Positions 34,198 to 43,595 of a DNA stretch of 64,000 nucleotides are shown one piece after another. The translations under genes and the position numbers were made by a program. The notes under the pieces were generated by a model. That model ran no database searches, was not told the origin of the DNA, and saw only the letters and a program-made list of their open reading frames with translations. The number at the start of each line of letters is the position of its first letter. Position 1 is the first letter of the stretch. Origin of the DNA: Candidatus Dadabacteria bacterium (lineage in GTDB: Bacteria; Desulfobacterota_D; UBA1144; Nemesobacterales; Nemesobacteraceae); NCBI GenBank assembly GCA_009840385.1, contig VXNX01000013.1, positions 671,221-735,220 of the forward strand, written 5' to 3'.

Positions 34198-35151
34198 ATG
34201 GACAGCGTGCGTGACATTTCAGAAGAAATAGACAGGCTCAGAAGGGAAAAAAACGCGGTAATTCTGGCCCACAACTACCAGATACCCGAAATCCAAGACC
34301 TTGCCGATTATACCGGGGACTCACTGGGTCTCTCGCAGAAGGCTTCTGAAACCGAAGCGGAAATCATTATCTTCTGCGGGGTTCACTTCATGGCCGAAAC
34401 CGCGTCCATCATCTCTCCCGACAAAAAAGTGCTTATTCCGGATCCCGAGGCGGGCTGCTCCCTCGCCGAGACCATAAACCTCGAACAGCTTAAAAAGTGG
34501 AAATCGGAGCATCCCGACGCCCTCGTGGTCTCCTACGTTAATACCTCGGCCGCAGTTAAGTCGGAGACCGACTACTGCGTCACTTCCTCAAACGCCGTCA
34601 AGATAGTGGAATCCATTCCCAAGGACAAGGAGATACTTTTTCTGCCGGACATGTTCCTGGGCGCTTTCGTTTCCAAGGCTACGGGCAGAAAGATTCACAT
34701 CTGGCCCGGGGAGTGCCATGTCCACGCGGGAATACGGCCGAAGGACATAAGGAGGATAAAGGAATCCTATCCTAACGCGGAGATGATAGTTCACCCCGAA
34801 TGCGGCTGCACCACCTCTTTTCTTCACTCCGCGGCCGGGGATGATGAGCTTGCGAAGGAGATAAAGTTTTTCTCTACCGGAAAGATGATTGACTACACGC
34901 GCAATTCCGATACTCCGGAGTTCGTGGTAGCGACTGAAACCGGCATTCTTCATACGCTAAGGAAGCAGAGTCCCGAAAAAGAGTTCTACCCCGCCAAAGC
35001 CGACGCGATCTGCGAATATATGAAGATGATAACGGTTGAGAAGGTGCTGAACTCGTTAAGAGAAGAGGTGTACGAGGTCAGGGTTCCGGAAGACATCGCT
35101 CGCAAGGCTAAAAAATCGATAGACAGGATGCTCTACATCTCGGCTCAATAA
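34198..35151 (+). CDS. nadA: Quinolinate synthase A
   Basis: A 317-residue enzyme that condenses iminoaspartate with dihydroxyacetone phosphate to quinolinate, using a 4Fe-4S cluster. The N-terminal AHNYQIPEIQDLADYTGDSL motif is complete. Cluster cysteines are expected at three sites and are visible in IIFCGVHFMAET, in the central DPEAGCSL/HPECGCTT region and in the C-terminal KADAICEYM. It is 34 bases downstream of nadC. A TATAAT at 34174-34179 in the gap might supply an internal promoter, but no -35 is apparent. With nadB and nadC it forms the complete de novo pathway from aspartate. Confidence 0.95.
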   Translation: MDSVRDISEEIDRLRREKNAVILAHNYQIPEIQDLADYTGDSLGLSQKASETEAEIIIFCGVHFMAETASIISPDKKVLIPDPEAGCSLAETINLEQLKKWKSEHPDALVVSYVNTSAAVKSETDYCVTSSNAVKIVESIPKDKEILFLPDMFLGAFVSKATGRKIHIWPGECHVHAGIRPKDIRRIKESYPNAEMIVHPECGCTTSFLHSAAGDDELAKEIKFFSTGKMIDYTRNSDTPEFVVATETGILHTLRKQSPEKEFYPAKADAICEYMKMITVEKVLNSLREEVYEVRVPEDIARKAKKSIDRMLYISAQ

Positions 35152-35187
35152 CCGCCGCTTTATTACATAAAGGTCAAATCATCATGA

Positions 35188-37050
35188 CTAGAATGTAATG
35201 CGCGCTCCGAGACTGAACTCGTGGTTGAGTTTAGAGTCGTTGCCGAATCGCCCCGAGTAGCCGATGAAAGTTTTCGTCCGGCTGCCGATGTCGGCGATAA
35301 GGCCGCCGCCGGCGTTCACCCATTCCTTCGGCGGCTCGAAACCCGAGAAAGTAAAGCGGCCGGACATGGTGTTTGATCCTGCGGTGACCGAAACTGGATC
35401 GTCGTTAAGTTCTCTCTCGTAAGAAACGCGGAGATACGGGAGCAGCCTTTCGCTTAAACCCGGATTTCCTTTGATCTGATAACCCGCTCTCGCAACTAGG
35501 GAGTCGCGTTCAAAGTCCGAGAAATTCATCGAGGTGGAGCTAGTGCCGTTTTCACTGTAGCCGTCGATTTTCTGATTGAGCCATCCGAGCCCCAAAAACA
35601 GGTTGTGTATATATCCCTCGGATCTGCCTAGAACCCAGCCCGCCTCAACATCGGTTCCGAACTGATAAGAGCTTGTGGAGCCGTGCTCCGTGCGCAGTGC
35701 CGATCCGAGCCGGATCGAACGGTTGATGTCAATGGATGCTCCGCCCGCGTTAAAGGCACTGCTTAGGTAAAAAATGTCGTAAATGAGCGTGCCGTGCAGC
35801 GAGCCGGTCACAACGAAGCTGTCAATGCTTGCGCCCGGGATGTCGCTGTCGTGGTTCCCGAAGCTCAATGCCGCGCCCAGATGGAGTACATTCCCGACGC
35901 GGTAGTCGGTACCCAAGGTAAGCGCCCGCGTTTCGGCCTTCGTTTCACCCAGATGGGGCAGGGATTCGAGTTCGTATTTGCCTATGTGGCCCCTCGCGTA
36001 GCTGTGCCATTTCCCGGTCGAACGGCTAGGCCCGAGATCAAGCATCCGCTCCGTAAATACGGCGTCGCGGTGCACTCTGGCAATCTCTACTCCTCCCTCC
36101 CCCCCAAGTGATACCTGAACCGGGGCCGCGAGGGTGGAAGTTACCGTGTTTGCGATCGCAGCGTGAACCGCTCCGCTGGGATGGGAACCGTCCGCAAAAA
36201 GATAGTTCTCACTGGCGTCGGGAGGCGATAGATAGCCCGAGTCGGTCGGACCGCACACGATTGACTCCAGTCCTCCATCGGGGCGCAGGGGATTGGAACC
36301 TGGAGTGCAAGCTATATCATCAATGTTGGTAAAACCGTAGTTAGCGGGGGCTTCAATTATCTCGTCCATCAGTGCGGAGACATTTATGGGGATGATTCCG
36401 CGTTCCAGAGAAGCAAGACCCGTGTCTAGCGCTTCATTGTAAGAGCCGGATAGGGTGGAGAGTCCCGCTGCAGCTTCGGCTCCGGCACGCTGAGAGTTTA
36501 AGGTTTTGCCGATGTCGGGCAAGTTAAGAACAACGATGTAGCGCGCGCCGGCGTCCTGAAGACCTCGGATCTGATCTACGTACGCTTCCGCCGCTTCCAA
36601 GGCGCCGTCGAGTGCGCCTTGTGGATCAGACTGATTTTCCCCGGCTACGGCGCTTATATCGTTTGCGCCGCCCCAGATCATGTAAAACGTGTTCGGATCG
36701 GCGCTTGCCCCTGAGAGATGCTGGTTAATCTGCTGGTGTGTTGTAGGCACAGGATTCTCACATGGGCCGGTCGGATTTACGCAGGCGCCTCCCCAGGAAT
36801 AGTTTGTTCCGCCGGCGAGCGAATTGGTTATCGATGCTCCGAAGGTTTCGGCCACTATCTCGGCCCAGACAGGGTCGGGATTTGTGGTGAAGCTTGTGCC
36901 GGCCGGGAGGCCGCTGGTCTGGGCGATATTTCCGGAGTCGGTCAAGCTGTCGCCGAACACGACGACGGAATGAAAAGTTTGGGCCTGAACGCTGTAGACA
37001 ACCCCGAACAGTATTGCAATCAAAAGTGCAAAATTCAGACGCCGAAACAT
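35188..37050 (-). CDS. GDSL-type esterase autotransporter
   Basis: About 620 residues from ATG 37050, which follows AAGGAGTACCCCAA. A signal peptide (about 1-24, ending VQAQ) leads into an SGNH hydrolase passenger: block I VVFGDSLTDSGN with Ser35, block III IWGGANDIS, and block V LFADGSHPSGAVH with the Asp/His pair. The C-terminal 270 residues form an autotransporter barrel, from about TGKWHSYARGHIGKYE to the terminal SLGARITF. This is the layout of EstA-like surface esterases that act on lipids or other acyl esters at the cell surface. The catalytic residues look intact. It is convergent with nadA and lies downstream of ggt in the same direction. Confidence 0.9.
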   Translation of the reverse strand: MFRRLNFALLIAILFGVVYSVQAQTFHSVVVFGDSLTDSGNIAQTSGLPAGTSFTTNPDPVWAEIVAETFGASITNSLAGGTNYSWGGACVNPTGPCENPVPTTHQQINQHLSGASADPNTFYMIWGGANDISAVAGENQSDPQGALDGALEAAEAYVDQIRGLQDAGARYIVVLNLPDIGKTLNSQRAGAEAAAGLSTLSGSYNEALDTGLASLERGIIPINVSALMDEIIEAPANYGFTNIDDIACTPGSNPLRPDGGLESIVCGPTDSGYLSPPDASENYLFADGSHPSGAVHAAIANTVTSTLAAPVQVSLGGEGGVEIARVHRDAVFTERMLDLGPSRSTGKWHSYARGHIGKYELESLPHLGETKAETRALTLGTDYRVGNVLHLGAALSFGNHDSDIPGASIDSFVVTGSLHGTLIYDIFYLSSAFNAGGASIDINRSIRLGSALRTEHGSTSSYQFGTDVEAGWVLGRSEGYIHNLFLGLGWLNQKIDGYSENGTSSTSMNFSDFERDSLVARAGYQIKGNPGLSERLLPYLRVSYERELNDDPVSVTAGSNTMSGRFTFSGFEPPKEWVNAGGGLIADIGSRTKTFIGYSGRFGNDSKLNHEFSLGARITF

Positions 37051-37164
37051 TTGGGGTACTCCTTGGGATTTTATTTCAATATTAATTTTACCATCTGTAT
37101 ACGGCATCTTCCACATGGCACCGGTTTTTGAGATGAGTTTGCGGCGACTTGTTTTTCCGGTGAA

Positions 37165-38892
37165 TCAGTACCCCCGCGCCAGTCCCCCCGGATGCCTGGG
37201 GTCGGCCGCCCCGTGAAAAACTCCGTTGACTCTGGATACGCTCTGCGTCCTTCCTATCGGGCCGGTTCTTTTTGCTTCGTACCCTTTTTTCCGGAGCTCG
37301 GCCGCCAGATTTTCTCCCGCTTCCTTTTCCACGTACAAGATGTCGGGGAACCACTGGTGATGTACCCTCGGTGCCGATGTGGCCTCCCGTATGTTCATCT
37401 TGTGGTCGATCATGTTCAGGATTACCTGGAGCACGGACGTTATTATCCTGCTTCCCCCGGGGCTTCCCGTTGCGAGAAAAAGCTCCCCATCCTTCAGCAC
37501 TATGGTCGGGGTCATAGAGCTCAGCATTCTTTTGCCGGGGGCTATGGAGTTTTTTTCGCCGCCTGTAAGGCCGTAGGCGTTGGGCGCCCCGGGCTTTGCC
37601 GAGAAATCGTCCATTTCATTGTTCAGCAGTATTCCGGTTTCCGGCACGGCGAGCCCAGAGCCGTAGGAGAAGTTAAGCGTGTACGTGTTTGAAACCACGT
37701 TTCCGAACCTGTCGGCTACCGTGAAATGCGTTGTGTTGGCGTCTTGGACAGAGACGGGAGAGCCGGGCTTTACGTATCTGCTTGGAGTCGCTTTTTCCGG
37801 ATTAATCCGGTTTGCGAGGCGTTTTGCGTACTGTTTTGAGATTAATTGTTCTGTGGGAACGGGGGAGAAGTCCGGGTCGCCCAGATATTCTGACCTGTCC
37901 GCGTACGCAAGCTTCATGGTTTCCGAGAGAACGTGAACGTACCGGGCGGAGTTATGTCCGTACTGCTGGAGAGGATAGTGCTCGAGAATGTTGAGCATCC
38001 CGATTAGAAGAACCCCGCCCGAGCTTGGAGGCGGCATCGAGTAAATTTTGTAGCCTCTGTAGTTCCCGGTCACGGGTTCTCTTGCCACGGCTTCATACGA
38101 CGCCAGGTCCATTTTGGTTATAAGCCCGCCTTTGTTTTTCATGTAAGCCGTGATTTTCTTCGCTATGGCCCCCCTGTAAAACGCTTGCGGCCCGTTTCTG
38201 CTTATCTGCTTCAGGCTCCACGCAAGATTCTTCTGCCTCAGGATTTCCCCTTCCCGGGGAGGCTCTCCGTCCTTTCTGAAAAAAACATCCATGCTCTCGG
38301 CTGATTTTTTCATCCGTTCTTTTGCCCCGAGAAGCGATTCTCTGAGTTCCGCCGAAACCGCAAAACCCTCTTCCGCAAGCCTTATCGCGGGCGCAATGAC
38401 TTTTTCAAGAGGCATGGTCCCGTATTTCTCGAGTGCGAGGGAGAGGCCCGCAACCGTTCCCGGAACTCCAGAGGAATAAACGCTGTGGCGTGCCCGCTCG
38501 ATGTTCACTTCTCTTTTTTCATCTAGAAACATGTTGCGCGTGGCTTTAAGCGGGGCCTTTTCCCTGTAGTCTATGGCGACGGTCCGCCCGGTTTTGCCCA
38601 GATGAACCAGCATGAATCCGCCGCCCCCGAGATTCCCGGCCCTCGGGTAAGTGACCGCAAGCGCGAATCCCATGGCAACCGCGGCATCAACCGCGTTTCC
38701 ACCCTCCTTGAGCACCGAGAGGCCGACAAGAGTTGCTACCCTTTCCTCGGATACGATCATGCCGTTTCGAAGGGACGCGGGTTCCGCCGTATCTCTGCTT
38801 GAGGAACCGGGTTCCGCGCGGGCGGAGGTGACCAAGATAGATAAGACTAGTAGGAGTGCGACGGTGTGTTTAAGGATTGAGTCCGCGGGCAT
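37165..38892 (-). CDS. ggt: Gamma-glutamyltransferase
   Basis: A 575-residue exported Ntn-hydrolase that cleaves gamma-glutamyl bonds, mainly of glutathione, in the periplasm. A signal peptide runs to about residue 26 (TSARA). The autoprocessing nucleophile is Thr387 in DANTTHFTVAD; the small subunit continues with NTYTLNFSYGSG, and the substrate-binding GKRMLSSMTPTIV and ATGSPGGSRIITSVLQVILN blocks are intact. The large subunit has EGGNAVDAAVA and PRAGNLGGGGFMLVH. A sigma-factor-like gene ends 20 bases upstream on the same strand. Confidence 0.94.
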   Translation of the reverse strand: MPADSILKHTVALLLVLSILVTSARAEPGSSSRDTAEPASLRNGMIVSEERVATLVGLSVLKEGGNAVDAAVAMGFALAVTYPRAGNLGGGGFMLVHLGKTGRTVAIDYREKAPLKATRNMFLDEKREVNIERARHSVYSSGVPGTVAGLSLALEKYGTMPLEKVIAPAIRLAEEGFAVSAELRESLLGAKERMKKSAESMDVFFRKDGEPPREGEILRQKNLAWSLKQISRNGPQAFYRGAIAKKITAYMKNKGGLITKMDLASYEAVAREPVTGNYRGYKIYSMPPPSSGGVLLIGMLNILEHYPLQQYGHNSARYVHVLSETMKLAYADRSEYLGDPDFSPVPTEQLISKQYAKRLANRINPEKATPSRYVKPGSPVSVQDANTTHFTVADRFGNVVSNTYTLNFSYGSGLAVPETGILLNNEMDDFSAKPGAPNAYGLTGGEKNSIAPGKRMLSSMTPTIVLKDGELFLATGSPGGSRIITSVLQVILNMIDHKMNIREATSAPRVHHQWFPDILYVEKEAGENLAAELRKKGYEAKRTGPIGRTQSVSRVNGVFHGAADPRHPGGLARGY

Positions 38893-38912
38893 CTTAAGTG
38901 GCCGGGGAGCGT

Positions 38913-40217
38913 TTAAAAGGAAATTCCGTGTCTGTAGCGCTTCGACATGTTTATCCTGTCTTCGCAGATCTTTATTTTTTTGGAATAGAACGCTCTCTCG
39001 AAAGTTCCTTCGGCAAGGCCGATTGCGCGATTGAAGTTCGATATAGCGTCTTCGTACTTGTGAAGCTGGAAATGAAGATTGCCCAGAGTCGAGTACAGAA
39101 GATCGTTCGATGACAGTTCCTCGACCTTGCGTATGTCCCTTATCGCCTCAAGACCTTCTTCGGGTCCCCGGGTTTTCGAGATGGCGATTGCTTTTTGGAG
39201 CTCGACGAGCGGACAGTAGTTGCATGCCAGGTATTTATCGTAGAGAGAGATTATTCTGTCCCAGTTCGTGTCCCCGTATTTTTCCGCCAGGGAGTGCACA
39301 GCGTCAACGCCGGCCTTTAAGTGAATCTCCGTGACCTCTCCACCTTCCTCGGCTGACAGGGCCAGGTGCTCGAATCCCCTTTTGATCATGTTCCTGTCCC
39401 AAAGTTCCCTGTTCTGCTCCTTTATCCCGAGAGGTTTTCCGGTACCGTCGTTCATGGTGTGAAGCCTTGAGGCGTTTAGCAGCATGAATGATAAAAGGGC
39501 ATGAACCCCGGGTTTTTTAGTAGCTGGGAAGTCAAGCAGCGCCTCGCCCAGTCTTATCGCGGAAAAACACAGGGAAGGGGTTGAAGGTGTTCCTTTTCGC
39601 AGACCGCTTTGGCCGAGAGAGAAAATCTCGTAAATGTTCTTTGTCACTGCCCCGAGATTTCTCTCCGCTTCGGCCCGGGTCAGGCGAACGGCTCCTTCGG
39701 TTATTTTTTTTCTTTCCGAGGCGAGTTGTTCCTCGAGCGCCTTTTCGTTTCTCTCAAGTATTCTGGCTAGAGAGGAACTCGAAAATCCGCAGAGTACGTT
39801 CAGTATCAGGTACTTCTGAAAGGATCTCTCTATCCGGGCGGAGGACAGCGCAAAGAGAAGTTCAACCAGGTTTTTCGTCACTTCCTCTTTTGGGGGGAAG
39901 GGGAGCCGGAACCCCGACACGTCGATTCTTTCCTCTCCCTCGTTTAGCCTGGAGAGGTAGTTTATCTTTCTGCAGAAAAGCTTGCTTGAGTTCTCCGTTA
40001 TGTCAGTCCACACCGCGCCTTGGGGATCATCGGGGATGCCTTCTTTCCCCCACTTGGCCCTCATTTTCTCAAAGGAGTTGGCGCACGATCTCTGCACGTG
40101 CTCAAGGCTTTCGCAGCCGAAGACCTTGATCAGAGTGGAAACAATCGCTCCGTAGTCGTTTATGAGCTGTTTTGTAATCTGCCTGTTTACTTCAGGCCGG
40201 TTGTACTTTATTCCCAA
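38913..40217 (-). CDS. ECF42-like sigma factor with C-terminal TPR domain
   Basis: About 434 residues from a TTG at 40217, preceded by AAAGGAAGCGGACAG; the frame continues upstream to 40364 but without conserved sequence. The N-terminal half resembles ECF sigma region 2 (LINDYGAIVSTLIKVFG, then a helix with RSCANSFEKMRAKWGKEGIP) and region 4 (YLILNVLCGFSSSSLARIL, ending SERKKI). The C-terminal half has TPR-like blocks typical of COG4941/ECF42 proteins: FMLLNASRLHTMNDGTG, WDRNMIKRGFEHLAL, DTNWDRIISLYDKYL, VELQKAIAISKTRGPEEGL and YSTLGNLHFQLHKYEDAI. Region 2 is diverged, so DNA-binding and promoter recognition are inference. It sits 20 bases upstream of ggt and may be cotranscribed with it. The tail in this group is thought to regulate activity. 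Confidence 0.72.
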   Translation of the reverse strand: MGIKYNRPEVNRQITKQLINDYGAIVSTLIKVFGCESLEHVQRSCANSFEKMRAKWGKEGIPDDPQGAVWTDITENSSKLFCRKINYLSRLNEGEERIDVSGFRLPFPPKEEVTKNLVELLFALSSARIERSFQKYLILNVLCGFSSSSLARILERNEKALEEQLASERKKITEGAVRLTRAEAERNLGAVTKNIYEIFSLGQSGLRKGTPSTPSLCFSAIRLGEALLDFPATKKPGVHALLSFMLLNASRLHTMNDGTGKPLGIKEQNRELWDRNMIKRGFEHLALSAEEGGEVTEIHLKAGVDAVHSLAEKYGDTNWDRIISLYDKYLACNYCPLVELQKAIAISKTRGPEEGLEAIRDIRKVEELSSNDLLYSTLGNLHFQLHKYEDAISNFNRAIGLAEGTFERAFYSKKIKICEDRINMSKRYRHGISF

Positions 40218-40399
40218 CTGTCCGCTTCCTTTCTCCCGACTGTGGAGAACAGTTTTAATCCAAAACCTGACTAAAATACATACCGGAGACTGAAAGTAAA
40301 GACTGGTGGAATTTTTGCCTGAAGAAACCGGAGAGGGGAGGTAGAGACGGTTCTTCCCCGACAAAAATTACTTGCAAGGAAAAAACGCTCCGCTTTTGC

Positions 40400-40894
40400 T
40401 TATTCTCCCTCTCTTGCGGCGAGTTCCCTGTCCAGGATCAGAAGCGCCGCCGGGCTGTCTTCGGCGAGTTTCAGCTGCTCAACGACTTCTTCGGCGCTTT
40501 TTTCCTCTTCAACCTGCTCTTCTATGAACCAGTGAAGCATTACCAAAGTCGCCTGGTCGTTTTTCGAGGTGGCCAGATCGTAGAGATTGTTTATCATCCC
40601 GGTCACCTCCCTCTCATGCTCGAGCACCTCCTCGAACATCTCGACAAAAGCTCCGAACTCGGAAGCGGGCTGCTCTATCGATTCCAGGACTACTCTTCCT
40701 CCCCTGTCAAGCAGGTAGTCGAAGAACTTCATCGCGTGGACAAGCTCCTCTTCGCTCTGTTTGCGTAGCCAGCTTGCGAAACCCGGAAAGTTCCTGGATT
40801 CGCAGTAGGCGGCCATTGAAAGGTAGAGATAGGATGAATAGTATTCGTTTCTTATCTGCGTGTTTATCGCGTCCTGTATGTCGCTGTCAATCAT
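40400..40894 (-). CDS. Ferritin (non-haem iron storage)
   Basis: A 164-residue four-helix ferritin of the FtnA type. The ferroxidase ligands appear in QIRNEYYSSYLYLSMAAYCE (Glu17) and EEELVHAMKFFDYL (Glu50, His53) and WFIEEQVEEEKSAEEV (Glu, Gln). No haem-binding Met as in bacterioferritin is evident. ATG 40894 follows AAGGAGGAGTTAAA. It is divergent from lon across a 205-base region that contains a Fur-like half-site and an imperfect palindrome, so iron-responsive control is plausible. Stores iron as ferric mineral in the cytosol. Confidence 0.93.
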   Translation of the reverse strand: MIDSDIQDAINTQIRNEYYSSYLYLSMAAYCESRNFPGFASWLRKQSEEELVHAMKFFDYLLDRGGRVVLESIEQPASEFGAFVEMFEEVLEHEREVTGMINNLYDLATSKNDQATLVMLHWFIEEQVEEEKSAEEVVEQLKLAEDSPAALLILDRELAAREGE

Positions 40895-40929
40895 TTTAAC
40901 TCCTCCTTGGTTTCTTGCTTTGCAGTGTT

Positions 40930-40974
40930 AATGATAACCTGTTTATTAAAAATTACTACTAAATGGTAATAATT
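40930..40974. promoter_or_regulatory. Candidate operator between ferritin and lon
   Basis: AATGATAA at 40930-40937 resembles a Fur half-site, and a 24-base imperfect palindrome AATTACTA...GGTAATAATT lies at 40951-40974. Both are upstream of the ferritin start on the minus strand. Identification as a metal-dependent operator is inference from position and resemblance. Confidence 0.3.
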
Positions 40975-41022
40975 CCCAATAAGGATTTCCCCTCTTGATT
41001 ATGCCTGATCCCCCGCATGCTG

Positions 41023-41066
41023 TATAATACTAGACCTTGTAAAGATCCGAATCGTTATTATATAAT
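41023..41066 (+). promoter_or_regulatory. Two tandem promoters of lon
   Basis: A first TATAAT at 41023-41028 has no good -35. A second, TTGTAA (41037-41042), 18-base spacer, TATAAT (41061-41066), is a good vegetative promoter about 25 bases from the AGGAGGAG ribosome site. A clear heat-shock (sigma-32) consensus was not found. Confidence 0.5.
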
Positions 41067-41099
41067 CTAAACAGGCCTTTTTTTTACGAGGAGGAGAAA

Positions 41100-43511
41100 A
41101 TGTCAGATTCCGTAAATGTTAACGAGAAAGTTCTTCCGCTCCTTCCGCTTCGCGACGTAGTTATTTACCCCTACATGCTGGCTCCGCTTTTCGTGGGCAG
41201 GGAAAAGTCTATCAAGGCCCTTGAAGAGGCGGCGAAGGGCAGCAAGGAAATATTCCTTTCGGCGCAGAAAGACGCGAAGGTGAACGAACCCGGAAACGAG
41301 GACATGTACAAAATCGGGACCATCGGAACGATAGTTCAGATGCTCCGGCTTCCCGACGGCACGGTGAAGGTGCTCGTCGAGGGCAAGAAAAGAGCCTCCA
41401 TAGCGGGCTTTGTCACCCACAAGGACATGTTCGTCGTGAAGGTGAATGAGATAGAGGAGCCGCCGGGGGAGAGCGTCGAGGTTGAGGCGCTTATGCGTTC
41501 GGCGACCAAGCTTTTCGAGGATTACGTGAAGCTGAACACCAAGATTCCCTCCGAGACTCTCGTCACTTTCATGTCGATTGACGAGCCGGGCAAGCTCGGC
41601 GACACGGTCGCTTCGCATCTTAACATGAAGCTTTCGGACAAGCAGGAGATCCTCGAGGTGATCCATCCGCTCGAGAGGCTTGAGAAGCTCTGCGAGAAGA
41701 TGCAGTCCGAGCTTGAGATACTCCAGATGGAAAAGCGGATAGGGAAAAGGGTCAAAAAGCAGATGGAAAAGGCCCAGAGGGAGTACTACCTCAACGAGCA
41801 GATGAAGGCCATACAGAAAGAGCTCGGCACAGGCGACGACCTTAAAAGCGAAATAGACGAATTTGAGGAAAAACTGAAGGAGAAGACCCTTCCGGAGGAC
41901 GTGGAGCAGAGGGTTAAGAGAGAGATAGGCAAGCTTCGCATGATGTCCTCCATGTCGGCCGAGGCCACAGTGGTCAGAAACTATATCGACTGGCTTCTTG
42001 ATCTGCCGTGGATAGAGGAGAAAACCGAGGACAGCCTTGATCTCAAGGGAGCCGCGACGATCCTTGATGAGGATCACTACGGCCTTGAAAAACCCAAGGA
42101 GAGGATACTTGAATATCTGGCGGTGCGCGTTCTCACAGAGAAGCTCAAGGGGCCGATACTGTGCTTTGTCGGACCTCCGGGGGTCGGAAAGACCTCCCTG
42201 GCCAAATCCATAGCGCGCGCCATGGGCCGCAAGTTCGTAAGGACCTCTCTTGGCGGTGTGCGCGACGAGGCCGAGATAAGGGGACACAGAAGAACCTACA
42301 TAGGGGCCCTTCCCGGCAAGATCATACAGGGAATGAAAAAGGCCGGAACCGTGAACCCGGTTTTTCTCCTTGACGAGATCGACAAGCTTGGGATGGACTT
42401 CAGGGGAGACCCGGCTTCAGCGCTTCTCGAAGCCCTCGACCCCGAGCAGAACTCAAGTTTCAACGATCATTACATCGAGGCCGACTACGACCTCTCGAAG
42501 GTGATGTTCATAATGACGGCCAACGTGCTGCACACTATTCCCTGGGCGCTTCAGGACCGCATGGAGATAATCCGCCTTCCGGGCTACACCGAGGGGGAAA
42601 AGCTCCAGATAGCCAGGAAATTCCTTATAGGAAAGCAGAAGGAGAACCACGGTCTAAACGACCACAAGGTGTCCATAAAGAACGAGGCGCTTCTGCAGAT
42701 TATAAGGAGGTACACGAAGGAAAGCGGCGTCAGGAACCTCGAGAGGGAGATAGCGGCGCTATGCAGGAAAGTGGCGAGGGAGATAGTCGAGAAGAAAAAG
42801 ACCAAGGGGGTCAACATTACGGCCAAGAGCGTTAACAAGTATCTTGGTACTCCCAAGTACGAGTACGGGGAGATCGAGCAGACCGACCAGGTGGGAGCCG
42901 CGACGGGTCTTGCTTGGACGGAACTTGGAGGGGAGCTTCTCACTATAGAGGTCTCGATCGTTCCCGGCAAGGGGAATTTTACCGTGACCGGCAAGCTCGG
43001 GGAGGTAATGCAGGAGTCCGCGCGCGCGGCTATGAGCTACGTGAGGAGCAGGGCGCAGCGCTTGGGGCTTGAAAGGCTGTTCTATCAGAACGTGGATATA
43101 CACATTCACGTTCCCGAGGGAGCTACTCCCAAGGATGGACCGAGTGCCGGCATAGCGATAGCGAGCGCCATAGTGAGCGCCATCACCAGAAAGCCCATAA
43201 ACAGGGAAGTTGCCATGACGGGAGAGATAACGCTTCGCGGAAGGGTGCTTACCATTGGAGGGCTCAAGGAAAAAATCCTCGCGGCCCACAGGGGCAGGGT
43301 GAAGGAAGTGCTGATTCCCGTGGAGAACAAGAAGGATATCGAGGACATACCGGAGAACGTGAGAAAAGAGGTTAAGATAACCACCGTGGAGCATATGGAC
43401 GAGGTTGTTGAAAAGGTAATCCTCTCCGATGAGCCGGTGCTTAAGAACTTCGTCGTTCCCAAGGCCGGCTACGCTATTGAGACCGACCCGGTGCCGAAGA
43501 ACATAAACTGA
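41100..43511 (+). CDS. lon: ATP-dependent Lon protease
   Basis: An 803-residue AAA+ serine protease degrading misfolded and regulatory proteins. The substrate-binding N-terminal domain begins [15 protein letters not shown]. The AAA+ module has Walker [20 protein letters not shown] (near residue 357), Walker [12 protein letters not shown] and the [15 protein letters not shown] loop. The catalytic Ser-Lys dyad is in [12 protein letters not shown] (Ser near 681) and [15 protein letters not shown] (Lys near 724). The ATG at 41100 follows GAGGAGGAGAAA. An intrinsic terminator follows. Length and domain arrangement are typical of LonA. Confidence 0.96.
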   Translation: MSDSVNVNEKVLPLLPLRDVVIYPYMLAPLFVGREKSIKALEEAAKGSKEIFLSAQKDAKVNEPGNEDMYKIGTIGTIVQMLRLPDGTVKVLVEGKKRASIAGFVTHKDMFVVKVNEIEEPPGESVEVEALMRSATKLFEDYVKLNTKIPSETLVTFMSIDEPGKLGDTVASHLNMKLSDKQEILEVIHPLERLEKLCEKMQSELEILQMEKRIGKRVKKQMEKAQREYYLNEQMKAIQKELGTGDDLKSEIDEFEEKLKEKTLPEDVEQRVKREIGKLRMMSSMSAEATVVRNYIDWLLDLPWIEEKTEDSLDLKGAATILDEDHYGLEKPKERILEYLAVRVLTEKLKGPILCFVGPPGVGKTSLAKSIARAMGRKFVRTSLGGVRDEAEIRGHRRTYIGALPGKIIQGMKKAGTVNPVFLLDEIDKLGMDFRGDPASALLEALDPEQNSSFNDHYIEADYDLSKVMFIMTANVLHTIPWALQDRMEIIRLPGYTEGEKLQIARKFLIGKQKENHGLNDHKVSIKNEALLQIIRRYTKESGVRNLEREIAALCRKVAREIVEKKKTKGVNITAKSVNKYLGTPKYEYGEIEQTDQVGAATGLAWTELGGELLTIEVSIVPGKGNFTVTGKLGEVMQESARAAMSYVRSRAQRLGLERLFYQNVDIHIHVPEGATPKDGPSAGIAIASAIVSAITRKPINREVAMTGEITLRGRVLTIGGLKEKILAAHRGRVKEVLIPVENKKDIEDIPENVRKEVKITTVEHMDEVVEKVILSDEPVLKNFVVPKAGYAIETDPVPKNIN

Positions 43512-43535
43512 AGGGAAAAAGTCGTTTAGTGTTTT

Positions 43536-43574
43536 AAAAGCCCCGAGGCGGTTGATGCCGCTTTGGGGCTTTTT
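43536..43574 (+). terminator. Intrinsic terminator of lon
   Basis: AAAAGCCCC (43536-43544) pairs with GGGGCTTTT (43565-43573), and GCGG (43548-43551) with CCGC (43558-43561), followed by T-rich sequence. The next gene starts just beyond, so the frame preceding GTG 43596 is not part of it. Confidence 0.85.
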
Positions 43575-43595
43575 AGTTTCAGGGAGACTCTGAAA

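Noticed and set aside
43563..43595. TTG start for the radical SAM gene
   Set aside because: It falls within the lon terminator stem; GTG 43596 is downstream of it with a purine-rich ribosome site.
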